A stretch of DNA of 42,228 nucleotides from CAZWLD01 sp964634685 (GTDB lineage: Bacteria; Bacillota_I; Bacilli_A; Acholeplasmatales; JAEDCM01): contig CAZWLD010000016.1 of the NCBI GenBank assembly GCA_964634685.1, forward strand, positions 1 to 42,228, given 5' to 3'. Shown here piece after piece: positions 1 through 8,696 of the stretch. The notes under the pieces were generated by a model. It had not been told where the DNA came from. It searched no databases and saw only the letters and a program-made list of their open reading frames with translations. Both the position numbers and the translations under genes were made by a program. Each line of letters starts with the position of its first letter. Positions within the stretch are counted from its first letter, which is position 1.

Positions 1-114
1 GCTATTGATTACTGCACAATAAAGAGTTTCATATTAACGATAAAGAAAAGAAAGATCTCTTTGATTGAATCTATAAAAAATATATTGTTGGGTCGATCTG
101 TCCTAGCAAAATAA
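1..114 (+). CDS. C-terminal end of an unidentified upstream gene (partial)
   Basis: Frame 1 is open from the first base to a TAA at 112-114, giving a 37-residue basic tail that ends in GRSVLAK. It is followed directly by a strong terminator hairpin, which supports this being the end of a real transcribed gene that begins outside the window. The Lys/Ile-rich tail would fit several families, transposases among them, but nothing in it is diagnostic. The open stretch is short enough to occur by chance, so confidence is low. Confidence 0.35.
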   Translation, partial: AIDYCTIKSFILTIKKRKISLIESIKNILLGRSVLAK

Positions 115-174
115 AATCCAACGGATTATTTACACATCATTTGTGTGAAATTTTTCCGCTGGATTTATTTTTTT
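114..174 (+). terminator. Rho-independent terminator
   Basis: A 12-position stem (114-125 with 155-166, one A/C mismatch) surrounds an inner ACACA/TGTGT hairpin (132-146) and is followed by ATTTTTTT. It closes the upstream gene. From 175 to 241 I see nothing else. Confidence 0.8.
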
Positions 175-241
175 ACCTAGTAGCGACTGAACTGTAACAA
201 ATTAGTAATTCAGACAATTAATAATTATTTTTTTGTTTTTC

Positions 242-270
242 TTGACAAGTAGTTAAAAATTTTATATAAT
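242..270 (+). promoter_or_regulatory. Consensus sigma-A promoter of the radical SAM/exporter operon
   Basis: TTGACA (242-247), a 17-base spacer and TATAAT (265-270) match the housekeeping consensus perfectly. The predicted transcript has about 125 bases of leader before the first start at 404. The leader holds a small hairpin (CATCA 350-354 with TGATG 362-366) and no recognised riboswitch. No other promoter of this quality appears before the terminator at 8697-8722, so it probably drives the whole operon. Confidence 0.85.
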
Positions 271-403
271 GGAATAGGTTATTAAAAAAATGCTAAGCAT
301 ATAGCAGTATTTTGTTGAAAATAGAAAATTTTTGTGAATAAGGTTATGACATCAATTTAAATGATGTGATAATAAATAATTTAAGAAAGGAAGAGTATTA
401 TTA

Positions 404-442
404 ATGAGTTTGTTATTCCTTGTTAATAATATGGGTAAGTAA
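404..442 (+). CDS. 12-residue leader ORF, MSLLFLVNNMGK
   Basis: ATG at 404 is preceded by a good Shine-Dalgarno sequence (GAAAGGAAG, about 385-393) and the frame ends with TAA at 440-442, immediately before the ATG (443) of the first secreted protein. That downstream gene has no convincing ribosome site of its own, so reading this ORF and reinitiating (TAAATG) is the likely way it is translated. The peptide could be only a coupling device. A role as a small product or precursor is possible but unsupported. Confidence 0.45.
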   Translation: MSLLFLVNNMGK

Positions 443-1246
443 ATGAAAAAAATAATTATTGTTTTATTACTATGTTGTACTTGCACATTACTTGTATCAA
501 ATGTAAATGCTGGAGATATGAGTATAGGTACAGTGAAATTTAGTGATAATATGGATGGTTTATCAGAAAAAATTGTGTTTGATGAATCTAGTCCATATAT
601 CACAAATTTGGAAATTTCTATAAGGAGTAAAGTAAAAATTGCTGGTTATGAATACCATTTTGTCTCATTTGAAGAGTATGACCACATAATTTTTAATGAC
701 AAATCGTATCCAACATATAGTTTAATGTTTACTCTTGCTACACCAATTAAGGAAAATAAGTTTAAATCAGAAGTTCATAATAATGGAAATCCTAATGGTA
801 TAGGTTATTCTAGAGGAGAATCCAATCAATCTGCTAATTATCATTTTTTTGGAGTTACTGAGAAATATTCATTAGCTACTCCTGATGACGCAATAGAATT
901 ATCAATTGCCTTAAATCAAGGTATGAAATATGGGAAATTTACATGTGTTGAAGAAAGCTGGACTGAGACATTTACTTTCTATGGGGGAAAAAATGAAGAT
1001 GGTACATATAAGGATGTATATTATACTCCTAAATTAACTACTGAGGTTAATAAATATATATTTTTTACTTTAAAGCCAGAAATAGTATCAAAAAAGTATA
1101 ATTTAATAAATGCACTATTTACCTTTCGATGGGATAAAATAGGAAAATCATATGTTACTGATTATGTATATCCATTGGAGCAATTGAATGAATTTACTGA
1201 GATTGTATATCGTGATTGTTATTGGGATATAGAAAAGAGAGGTTGA
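443..1246 (+). CDS. Secreted protein of unknown function, first gene of the radical SAM/exporter operon
   Basis: 267 residues. The N-terminus (MKKIIIVLLLCCTC...) is a classical signal peptide with a likely cleavage after NVNA, so the mature protein starts GDMS. The rest is polar, aromatic-rich and beta-like, with no second membrane segment and no motif I recognise. It has two cysteines in the mature part (FTCVEE, YRDCYW). Translation is probably coupled to the 12-codon ORF that ends at 442. The next gene starts six bases after its stop and its product matures to a similar GDFS start, so the two are probably a pair. In this operon it could be a substrate, a receptor-like or an immunity component; nothing decides between these. 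Confidence 0.8.
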   Translation: MKKIIIVLLLCCTCTLLVSNVNAGDMSIGTVKFSDNMDGLSEKIVFDESSPYITNLEISIRSKVKIAGYEYHFVSFEEYDHIIFNDKSYPTYSLMFTLATPIKENKFKSEVHNNGNPNGIGYSRGESNQSANYHFFGVTEKYSLATPDDAIELSIALNQGMKYGKFTCVEESWTETFTFYGGKNEDGTYKDVYYTPKLTTEVNKYIFFTLKPEIVSKKYNLINALFTFRWDKIGKSYVTDYVYPLEQLNEFTEIVYRDCYWDIEKRG

Positions 1247-1251
1247 TCTTT

Positions 1252-1998
1252 GTGAGAAAATTTTTATCATTTTTTTTGCTATTATGTATTGTTGCTATTT
1301 CGAGTAGTTATGTGTCTGCTGGCGATTTTTCTTCATATGACACAATGAATTTGATTTTATACAATAACTTTGGGGCAGATTATGAAAAATCTGATGTTTT
1401 TTATTCTGATAATAATAATTGGGAAAAAATGGGTATAAATAATGGTTCAGAAAAGGTTATTCTTAGAGAAGGAAACATAGATGATAAATTTAGTTATAAG
1501 GACTATTATTTTAAAAATGAAGCTAGTAATAAATATGTTTATGCTGATAAATCATACAAATATCATTCTTATTATAAAGTAGATGTAAATATGACTTCTA
1601 TTAGCATAGAAGGAGACTCAAAAAATATTACACATGGTGTATCAGGATCTATCGCTTATAAAATCTATAATGTTTCTCATGCAGGAATAGAATTGAAATA
1701 TGAACACGAATTGGAATGGATTAATAGTGTTTCTAATGGCACTATACTTCATGTATCCCTTAGTGAAGGAGTTGAGAATTGCATTTATGATTTATATATG
1801 CAAAAGATATATTCATATGTTTATCGTGAAATTAGAACTATGAGTGGGGAACTTGTCAAAGTGGGAATTCATGGTTTCTGGAAGAATTCTATCTTTTATA
1901 TACCTCAGTATTATTGTGGTATTAGCAGTTTATTGTTTTTTAAATCTACAGATGTAGTTAATGATAGAATAAAATTTGCTGTTTTTCCAAAGTGTTAG
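1252..1998 (+). CDS. Secreted protein of unknown function, second gene of the operon
   Basis: 248 residues from GTG 1252. This start is preferred over ATG 1216 because AGAGAGG (about 1236-1242) sits at ribosome-site distance and the protein then begins with a proper signal peptide (RKFLSFFLLLCIVAI...YVSA, cleaved before GDFSS). The mature protein is Tyr/Ser/Asn-rich with no membrane segment after the signal. It ends in AVFPKC with a cysteine as the last residue, which is unusual and could be a modification or linkage site (inference). The mature N-terminus GDFS resembles the GDMS of the preceding gene product. No family recognised. Confidence 0.78.
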   Translation: MRKFLSFFLLLCIVAISSSYVSAGDFSSYDTMNLILYNNFGADYEKSDVFYSDNNNWEKMGINNGSEKVILREGNIDDKFSYKDYYFKNEASNKYVYADKSYKYHSYYKVDVNMTSISIEGDSKNITHGVSGSIAYKIYNVSHAGIELKYEHELEWINSVSNGTILHVSLSEGVENCIYDLYMQKIYSYVYREIRTMSGELVKVGIHGFWKNSIFYIPQYYCGISSLLFFKSTDVVNDRIKFAVFPKC

Positions 1999-2008
1999 GT
2001 GATTAATT

Positions 2009-2818
2009 GTGAAAATACTAAAATATTTTATACTGGTAATGATGGCTTTTATTAGCATATCGTTAATCTCTTGTGGGAATAAAGAACCTACAAAAGATTT
2101 TAAATCTTATTCATTAAAATTTGATGGAATTGAAAATCATAGACATAAGATGCATCCTAATCAAACAATTTTTGTAAATGTTCTTATGCCTCTTGGCTAT
2201 TATGATGTCCCTTTGTTAAAGTGCGAAGGAACAAATTTAGAGTATTTTGATTTTGCATTTAATCATAATCATGATGTTTTATTAATTCATTGTGAAAGGC
2301 AGATTGAAGAAGAGTCACACATTGAAAGAATTATTTTTGAGGATGATAAAACAAAAATAATTATTGATATGGATATATATTTGTCTAATGATAATGATTA
2401 TAGTGTTTTAGCGCCAGATTTGCCTTATCTTGATTTGAATAATAGACAACTAAATCTTGTGGATTTATTCATTTATGATAGTGGAAATCGTTGGGGATAT
2501 TTTGGTCTCTTTATCGACAATCTAAATTTTGAAGGAATGATTATTCATAATATTTATTTAGATGGCTGTGATGAAGCTGCAATGGAAATTACCGGATTTA
2601 GAGGTAATTATATAGAATATAACAATCGATATTTAGAAAATGTATTTGATATGGAGTTTAATTCAGTTACTTTTCCTTTTAGTCCTCCGCAATCATATTT
2701 GTTAATAATTGACTGGACAAATAATTATTATATGAGTTCTATGGGCTATGATTTAGTGTTTGATGTTGAATATCAAGGCCAAAGATATCTTGTAAATAGA
2801 CCTTTTTCAACTATATAG
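2009..2818 (+). CDS. Lipoprotein of unknown function
   Basis: 269 residues from GTG 2009, with AGGTG just upstream overlapping the end of the previous gene. The signal peptide ends in the lipobox LISC (Cys about residue 22), so the protein should be lipid-anchored on the outer face of the membrane. The body is rich in Asp, Asn and Tyr and looks beta-rich; I recognise no domain. A decayed second copy of the same gene follows at about 2927-3695, so the locus has been duplicated. Position between the two secreted proteins and the exporter suggests a surface partner of that system, for example self-protection or substrate capture (inference). Confidence 0.78.
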   Translation: MKILKYFILVMMAFISISLISCGNKEPTKDFKSYSLKFDGIENHRHKMHPNQTIFVNVLMPLGYYDVPLLKCEGTNLEYFDFAFNHNHDVLLIHCERQIEEESHIERIIFEDDKTKIIIDMDIYLSNDNDYSVLAPDLPYLDLNNRQLNLVDLFIYDSGNRWGYFGLFIDNLNFEGMIIHNIYLDGCDEAAMEITGFRGNYIEYNNRYLENVFDMEFNSVTFPFSPPQSYLLIIDWTNNYYMSSMGYDLVFDVEYQGQRYLVNRPFSTI

Positions 2819-2926
2819 TTTTATTCTATGGCGAAATGGAAAATTCAGATTTTATGTATAATGTCTTTCCTTTGTTTGGAATAGTATTATTTGAAAATTG
2901 TGGAGATCTAATCTTGAGGATTCATT

Positions 2927-3695
2927 ATGAAAATAAATTTATTACGTGATTCCATTAGTACTGTTATTCTTAAATTCATCATCAATTTTTTGTAAAAATA
3001 AGCAATATAAAAAGTGTTTAAAGAGAGTATTTTAGACTTGAAAATGTTACTAATTGTAGACGCAAAACACAGCCTAATAAAATGATTTTTGTGAATGTTC
3101 TTATGCCTTTGAGAAATGATGTAACCTTTTTGGAGTACTACGATTTTTTATTTACTAATAGGTATGATGTTTATTAATTTATTGTGAGCGATTAATAATA
3201 TAAGAATCTCTAATTGAATTAATAATATTTGAAATGATAAAAAAAATAATTATTGGTGTGGATTTATATCTGTCTGTTGATAATGATTATATTGTTTTAG
3301 TGCCAGATTTGCCCTATATGGAATGAATAATAGTTACTAAATCATGTGGGTTTTTCTATTTATGATAGTGAAAATAGTTGTGTTTGTTTTGGACTCATTA
3401 TCGATAATCTAAATCCTGAAGGAATGATTATTTATGATATTTATTTAGAAGGCTGTGATGAAACCACTACAAAGATAATCGGATTTAAAGGTAATTACAT
3501 AGAAAAAGATAATCGGTCATAAGTTATATTTTGCATATAGATTTTGATACTGTAACATTACCTCTAAATCCACCTCAATCATTTTTGTTGATAATTAAAT
3601 GGTCAAGTAATTTTTACTTTATTTGGTTGGTTATGATTTAGTGTTTGATGTTGAGTATCAAGGGAAAAATATCTAGTAAATAGGCCTTTTGCTTT
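2927..3695 (+). pseudogene. Decayed tandem copy of the lipoprotein gene
   Basis: DNA here can be followed against the gene at 2009-2818: the stretches around 3075-3105 (matches GTTCTTATGCCT), 3260-3320 (GATAATGATTAT, CCAGATTTGCC), 3395-3510 (AATCTAAAT, GGCTGTGATGAA) and 3635-3690 (GATTTAGTGTTTGATGTTGA) line up in order. No frame stays open; stops and indels are scattered throughout, so no full product is possible. The first part keeps a short ORF (ATG 2927 to TAA 2995, 22 residues, MKINLLRDS...) with a good ribosome site TGAGGA, which probably descends from the signal-peptide start of the copy. The decay lies inside the operon without an evident terminator, so transcription may continue through it. 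Confidence 0.8.
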
Positions 3696-3734
3696 TAATA
3701 AAGTATTTGAAATGTTACGTGAGGGAGTAAGTAT

Positions 3735-4610
3735 ATGAAAAAAATATTATTATCTAAATCTTTTATTTTATGTCTGTTAATCATTACAAATTTTATGATT
3801 GTTTTTTTAGCTTTTATTCCGAATTTTGTTACCACTACAACTGGTAAATCTAATTTGCCTCCTTTTGAGCCAAATACACTAACAACCACTGAACAAATGC
3901 CAACAGCTAGAAAAGAATTTGTCATCTATCGTGGGACACTTGTGGATTATTTATATATGAGCGCTACTATTGTTCCTAATGAGGATACATCACATGCTTT
4001 ATTTATATGTTCATCAGTAAAGGATGGAATATTTGTAGGTCGATACTTAAATAAAGGTGAAGTTATTGGCTATGATTCAGAAAGTAATGAAATAATTTGT
4101 GATGTTAAAGGAACTATAGTGGAGATAAATGAAGAATCATCTTCTTATGAGGTGAAGGTATATTGTCCAACCAAATATCTTATTTCTTGTGAAATAGACC
4201 AAGCCTATTACTATAAATTAGCAGAGTATTTAGATATCATTGAAAGCTATCTTGATATTTCGGGTAATAAATTTAAGATTGAATTTCTTGGCCTTGATTA
4301 TTTAGGTGGGGTTCAAAATGGAAAAGTAGGATTGTTTTATTCATTTATTGATAATGATAGTTTTTTAGTTAAAAATTCCTATGGTAGTGTTGCTTTAAAG
4401 GTAATTGAATATACTGATGTATTTTATATGGATAAGGAAGCTTTTGAAGGATTTGATAATCCTGAAGGAATAAATAAAAGTTTCTTATATAAAGATGGCG
4501 ATGAGATAATTTATGTCGGTGTTAAAGCTCTTTATGATTGTCAAGACTATTATGTAATAAATGGAAAAAATATAAAAGAGGGTATGGTTCTTTATGATGA
4601 ATATCGATGA
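3735..4610 (+). CDS. Membrane-anchored adaptor-like protein (MacA/HlyD-type) of an ABC exporter
   Basis: 291 residues. One N-terminal membrane segment (about residues 8-32) is followed by a Thr/Pro-rich linker and an extracytoplasmic part. Residues about 95-150 read like a lipoyl/barrel-sandwich domain (RYLNKGEVIGYD, then VKGTIVEINEE), and the C-terminal end (YVGVKALYDCQDYYVINGKNIKEGMVLYD in outline) has the closing pattern of membrane fusion proteins. The long alpha-hairpin of Gram-negative MacA seems to be missing. It overlaps the ATPase gene by 17 bases, and a second adaptor-like gene lies after the permease. The role as adaptor is inferred from layout and context, not from strong sequence identity. 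Confidence 0.6.
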   Translation: MKKILLSKSFILCLLIITNFMIVFLAFIPNFVTTTTGKSNLPPFEPNTLTTTEQMPTARKEFVIYRGTLVDYLYMSATIVPNEDTSHALFICSSVKDGIFVGRYLNKGEVIGYDSESNEIICDVKGTIVEINEESSSYEVKVYCPTKYLISCEIDQAYYYKLAEYLDIIESYLDISGNKFKIEFLGLDYLGGVQNGKVGLFYSFIDNDSFLVKNSYGSVALKVIEYTDVFYMDKEAFEGFDNPEGINKSFLYKDGDEIIYVGVKALYDCQDYYVINGKNIKEGMVLYDEYR

Positions 4611-5262
4611 GAATATAATAGAAATAAAGAATCTTACAAAGGCATTTGGTGAATATAAGGTATTGGATAAGATTTCCTTTAATGTTAAAAAAGGAGATTT
4701 TATAGCTATTGTAGGGGAAAGTGGCTCTGGTAAATCGACGTTATTAAATATTTTAGGGATGCTAGATATTAAATTTGGAGGAGATTATTATTTCTTTGAA
4801 AAGAATGTAAAAATGACAAATCGAAATGAAATAAGATTGCATCAGATTGGTTTTATTTTTCAACTTTATTATTTAATTCCGACTTTATCAATTAGGGATA
4901 ATATCATGCTTCCATTTGTATATATGAAGGGTGTTAATGTAAAGGATAAAAATGATTATTTTGAAGAATTAGTTAATCGAATGGGACTTACTAATATTTT
5001 AGATCATAAAATAGGAGTTTTATCTGGTGGTGAAAAGCAGAGAATCGCATTATGTCGAGCTTTAATTACAAATCCGGATTTAATTATTTGTGATGAGCCT
5101 ACAGGAAATTTGGACACAAAAAATGCAATCAATGTTATTGAGGTTTTAAAAGAAGAAAATAAAAAGGGTAAAACTGTAATTGTCGTTACGCATAGTAAAG
5201 AGATTGCAGAATATGCAGATAAGGTTTACCAAATAAGGGGTGGTAAAATTGAAAATGCCTAA
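4594..5262 (+). CDS. ABC transporter ATPase, MacB/LolD type
   Basis: 222 residues. Walker A GESGSGKS (about residues 38-45), Q-loop FIFQ, signature LSGGE, Walker B LIICDEPTGNLD and the switch VTH are all present, so it should be an active ATPase. The EPTGNLD sequence and length are typical of the LolD/MacB/FtsE group, which work with FtsX-fold permeases such as the product of the next gene. Start could be ATG 4594 or the adjoining ATG 4597; both overlap the adaptor gene. It should bind the cytosolic side of the permease and power extrusion or mechanical release of a substrate at the outer face. Confidence 0.93.
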   Translation: MMNIDENIIEIKNLTKAFGEYKVLDKISFNVKKGDFIAIVGESGSGKSTLLNILGMLDIKFGGDYYFFEKNVKMTNRNEIRLHQIGFIFQLYYLIPTLSIRDNIMLPFVYMKGVNVKDKNDYFEELVNRMGLTNILDHKIGVLSGGEKQRIALCRALITNPDLIICDEPTGNLDTKNAINVIEVLKEENKKGKTVIVVTHSKEIAEYADKVYQIRGGKIENA

Positions 5263-6463
5263 ATTTATCAAACTAATTCAAAATTCACTTAATTCCATAA
5301 TAGGCGCCCCTATCCGTAACCTATTAGTAACATTAGGTATCGTTATTGCTGTAATTTTATATTCCTCAGGCTCGATGATAAGCGATGCTATGTTAAATGA
5401 GAAAATACAAATGTACCAAAATTTCAAAGATGATGTCGCATTATTCTTAAATCCAAAAGAGAATGAAACCGAGTATATGAAAAGCAAATATAATGGTTGT
5501 GAATACTATCGTTACTACTCTAAAACTGTAAAAATAAATGGATTTAAGAATATTAATGATGATTTGCTAATCAATATTGTCGGTGTGCCTTTTGATTACT
5601 TAGGAAATAGTGTGTTGTCTGTTGATCTTGATGATTGTTTGGAAATAACAAAATTTGGGGTTGGCTATGAATTTTCAAAAAAAGATTATAAGTTAGCTAA
5701 TAAAGTGTTTCATATGAATCATTCTTATGCTCGTTTATTATTTGGTGATGATTATAAAATAGGTGAAAATGAACTGGAGATTGATGGGCGAACTTTTGTT
5801 TTAGTCGGAGTATTAGAGGACACCCCTGATGTTACTAGAAATGTTAGAAAATTAAATAGAAGTGAATCAAAAACTATTACAATATATATACCTTACACTA
5901 CCTCATTATGCGTCTTTGATAATTTATCTTATTATGAAATTTATCGTTTCGGAAACGTAAATATGGATTTGATTCTAGGGGATATGAAGACAAATATTGG
6001 TGGAGGTAAAGTTGTAACAAAAAATATGATTAGTCAACAATTTATTGAGGAAAACACTTCGATGAAAATTGTTTTAATGCTATGGATGGGATTTATATCG
6101 ATTATTTCTTGTTTTGTAATAACGATTACAATGCTTTTTAGTGTTCGGGAAAGAGTATTTGAAATAGGAATAAAGTTAGCAATCGGAAGTAGTAGAGACG
6201 ATATTGCCTTTTCATTTATAGTTGAATCAATTATTAATAGTATTATAGGCGCAATTGTGGGCATCCTGATTTCATTTTTAGTTTTACTTGTTTATTCGTT
6301 TGTTAAGTATTTAGAAACAGATTATTTCATGATTAGCATTAATCCAATTAATGATATTGTCTTTCCAATGAGCTTTGCTATTCTAGTTGCGACTATTACT
6401 AGCTTAACTCCAGCATTAATTGCAGCTAGTACCAATGTAATTAGTTGTTTGAAGGTGGATTAG
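5249..6463 (+). CDS. FtsX/MacB-like ABC permease
   Basis: About 404 residues. TTG 5249 fits best with the ribosome site AAGGGGTGG (about 5235-5243); ATG 5255 and GTG 5240 are in-frame alternatives. One membrane segment near residues 20-40 is followed by a large extracytoplasmic MacB-type domain (to about 270) and three C-terminal membrane segments with the FtsX signature stretch RERVFEIGIKLAIGSSRDDI and the usual ending (SLTPALIAAS...). The topology is that of MacB, which does not carry substrate through the membrane in the classical way but drives export of peptides, toxins or lipoproteins from the outer side. It overlaps the ATPase gene and ends two bases before the second adaptor. Confidence 0.88.
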   Translation: MKMPKFIKLIQNSLNSIIGAPIRNLLVTLGIVIAVILYSSGSMISDAMLNEKIQMYQNFKDDVALFLNPKENETEYMKSKYNGCEYYRYYSKTVKINGFKNINDDLLINIVGVPFDYLGNSVLSVDLDDCLEITKFGVGYEFSKKDYKLANKVFHMNHSYARLLFGDDYKIGENELEIDGRTFVLVGVLEDTPDVTRNVRKLNRSESKTITIYIPYTTSLCVFDNLSYYEIYRFGNVNMDLILGDMKTNIGGGKVVTKNMISQQFIEENTSMKIVLMLWMGFISIISCFVITITMLFSVRERVFEIGIKLAIGSSRDDIAFSFIVESIINSIIGAIVGILISFLVLLVYSFVKYLETDYFMISINPINDIVFPMSFAILVATITSLTPALIAASTNVISCLKVD

Positions 6464-6464
6464 T

Positions 6465-7325
6465 ATGAAGAATAAAATTATACTTATCATTTTTTATTCA
6501 ATCAGCCTGTTGTTTATTATCACTTGTGGAATAATGGGCTATGAGGTTCAAAAGAAGAATAAACCATTTAAAAATTATGGAAGATATTTTTTTGTGGAAG
6601 AAAAAGTAAATGATTATGATTTACAAGGGTGCTTTAAGGCTCCTGAGGATGCAAGAACCTATGAAATAAAAGGTGACAGCTTGTATTATAGTTTTAACTA
6701 TGATGTTGTTTTTGAGGATTATTATGTACCTATTAATATAGCAGATCAAAATTTATGCGAGTATGGAAAAATATATCAGGCTGGGGATAGAATTATCAAA
6801 TTAGCAGATAATTCCTACGTCCATTGTGAAAAAACTTGTCGATATTTGGAAGTGGTTGAAAAGGATTTAAGTAAATATTTACATTTTCAATTCTTGCCCA
6901 ATACAGTAATTAATTTGACTATGGGAATGGAGTTTGATTTTAGTTTATTTAAGTTTTATTATCGTGAATATTATTATAAAGATGATATTGAATTATCACT
7001 GATAAGCTATGAATATATAGACAAAAGACAGTATAAAATTACATTATCCCCTATTGCCTTAGAAGAAAGTATATTAGTGAATGATATTATTTTAATTTTT
7101 ATTTATAAACAAACGAAGGATGGAAGCTTTTTTATTCCTAAAAGCACAGTATTTATTAGTGAAAATGATCAACCATATGTAAAAAGGTATTTCTATAATG
7201 CAACATACGGATATTTATATGAAAAAGTAAATGTTGAAATTGTTTCGGAGTCAAGTGAGTGTTATCTTGTCACAGGGCTCTATAAAGGAAATAAATTGCT
7301 TTATGATAGTAGTGATGAGTCATGA
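6465..7325 (+). CDS. Second membrane-anchored adaptor-like protein
   Basis: 286 residues with one N-terminal membrane segment (about 5-25) and an extracytoplasmic remainder. The C-terminal part (FFIPKSTVFISENDQPYV, then VNVEIVSESSECYLVTGLYKG in outline) follows the IPKSAV...V.GL..GD pattern of HlyD/MacA-like proteins and resembles the end of the product of 3735-4610. A shorter lipoyl-like half (GKIYQAGDRIIKL) can be seen near residue 100. Two adaptors flanking one permease suggest a heteromeric extracytoplasmic assembly (inference). It overlaps the radical SAM gene by ATGA, implying coupled translation. Confidence 0.6.
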   Translation: MKNKIILIIFYSISLLFIITCGIMGYEVQKKNKPFKNYGRYFFVEEKVNDYDLQGCFKAPEDARTYEIKGDSLYYSFNYDVVFEDYYVPINIADQNLCEYGKIYQAGDRIIKLADNSYVHCEKTCRYLEVVEKDLSKYLHFQFLPNTVINLTMGMEFDFSLFKFYYREYYYKDDIELSLISYEYIDKRQYKITLSPIALEESILVNDIILIFIYKQTKDGSFFIPKSTVFISENDQPYVKRYFYNATYGYLYEKVNVEIVSESSECYLVTGLYKGNKLLYDSSDES

Positions 7326-8686
7326 TTAAAGAATATTTGTTCGGAGAAAACAAGATTTTATTAAATACAAAAAATGGTAAATTGCTTTATCAAAATAATT
7401 TTGATAATGTAATTGATGACGATTTTTATGCTGATGATGAATTTGATATTATGAATCAAAATTATAATTACGGTACAATCAATATTTCAATTAACATTAC
7501 TAAGCAATGTAATTTAAATTGTAAATATTGCTTTAACAAGAATAAGGAGAATAAAAGAGTAAGTGTTCAAGACTCTATTAGATTTATTGAAAAAATTATT
7601 AACGATTTTCCAAACGCCAAAAAATATCATGTTGACTTATCAGGATCAGGAGAACCATTATTAGAATTAGATACAATTTTAAAGCTTGCTACTTATTGTA
7701 AAGATAAATCTAACGAGATAAGGAAAGAAATACTTCCGATGTTTGTTTGCAACGGGACATTACTTACAAAAGAGATTGCTGAGATTTTACAAAACCATGG
7801 TGTTTTATTTGGAATATCACTTGATGGAACTAAAAAATATCATGATAAAAATCGCATTTTTAAAAATGGAAAGCCAACATTTGATATAATTCTAAAGAAT
7901 GTTAAAAATATCAAAAATCGGGACTATGTTGGTTGTGCGATTACAATTAATGATGATGACATTAATTTAGTTAAAATGGTGAAACTATTGAGAAAATATT
8001 TTAATACCATTTCGATAAAATTTGCGCGTTCAAATGATAAACTGGACATCAACTTAATTAAAAATCAATATACTCAATTAGCAAATTTCCTAGTGAATGA
8101 GATATACAATAAAAAAATAGATGTACTTATGTGTCTTTTAAATGGTGACGATTTGTTTGGAAAATATATATCTCTAGTTCTTCAAAATAGTATTTCCAAT
8201 CATAGATGTGATGCTGGAATTGGGAAATTTGCATTAAATAGCGATTTATTAGTATACACTTGCAGTGGAGCCGTTTATTCTGATGACTTATGTTTGGGGA
8301 GCATTGATAATATTGATTACTTAAAAGGACGAAAGATTATTCAAAATGCATTGAATAATCAAAAATGTCAAAATTGTATTATTCAAAAATATTGTGGACA
8401 TGAATGTTTAGTTAGATTATCAGATGGAATTGATGACTTTATGTGTCAAATAAAAGAACACTTATTAACATTAGCTTTAATGTTGTCAATAATAATTAGA
8501 AATAATGATAACTTATATTTATATTTAATTAAATTCTTAGAGGATAAGGCCAAAAGGTTTTCTGGTGATACTGAATTTGATGATTTTGTTAGATTTTATG
8601 GTGATTATTCATTTACGGACTTAAAAAAGATTAAGGATTTTGATGAAAAGAAATATAAATCTATGCTTGATGAAATAAATACATAG
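7322..8686 (+). CDS. Radical SAM enzyme with C-terminal SPASM domain, peptide-maturase type
   Basis: 454 residues. The radical SAM cluster motif CNLNCKYC uses Cys63, Cys67 and Cys70, followed by a GSGEP stretch in the SAM-binding region. The C-terminal part has Cys296, Cys314 and Cys324, then Cys349-x2-Cys352-x5-Cys358-x3-Cys362 and Cys375, which is the canonical CX2CX5CX3C...C arrangement of SPASM domains and predicts two auxiliary iron-sulfur clusters. The first SPASM Cys pair is less canonical. Such enzymes mature ribosomal peptides (thioether, C-C links) or sulfatases. There is no sulfatase gene nearby, and the gene is translationally coupled to an exporter, so peptide or protein modification is the likelier job. 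No clear small precursor was found. It is last in the operon, before a terminator. Confidence 0.88.
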   Translation: MIKEYLFGENKILLNTKNGKLLYQNNFDNVIDDDFYADDEFDIMNQNYNYGTINISINITKQCNLNCKYCFNKNKENKRVSVQDSIRFIEKIINDFPNAKKYHVDLSGSGEPLLELDTILKLATYCKDKSNEIRKEILPMFVCNGTLLTKEIAEILQNHGVLFGISLDGTKKYHDKNRIFKNGKPTFDIILKNVKNIKNRDYVGCAITINDDDINLVKMVKLLRKYFNTISIKFARSNDKLDINLIKNQYTQLANFLVNEIYNKKIDVLMCLLNGDDLFGKYISLVLQNSISNHRCDAGIGKFALNSDLLVYTCSGAVYSDDLCLGSIDNIDYLKGRKIIQNALNNQKCQNCIIQKYCGHECLVRLSDGIDDFMCQIKEHLLTLALMLSIIIRNNDNLYLYLIKFLEDKAKRFSGDTEFDDFVRFYGDYSFTDLKKIKDFDEKKYKSMLDEINT

Positions 8687-8696
8687 TTACACTACT

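Noticed and set aside
1..114. Transposase end at the left border
   Set aside because: The 37-residue tail has no diagnostic motif and no inverted repeat of an insertion sequence could be shown, so it is left unidentified.
2927..2995. 22-residue ORF MKINLLRDS... as the missing peptide precursor of the radical SAM enzyme
   Set aside because: It lies at the position of the signal-peptide start of the decayed lipoprotein copy, has no Cys or core-like C-terminus and probably descends from that gene.
7322..8686. Sulfatase-maturing enzyme (anSME)
   Set aside because: The Cys pattern would allow it, but no sulfatase with a CxPxR or SxPxR motif is nearby and the first SPASM Cys pair differs from the usual spacing; not formally excluded.
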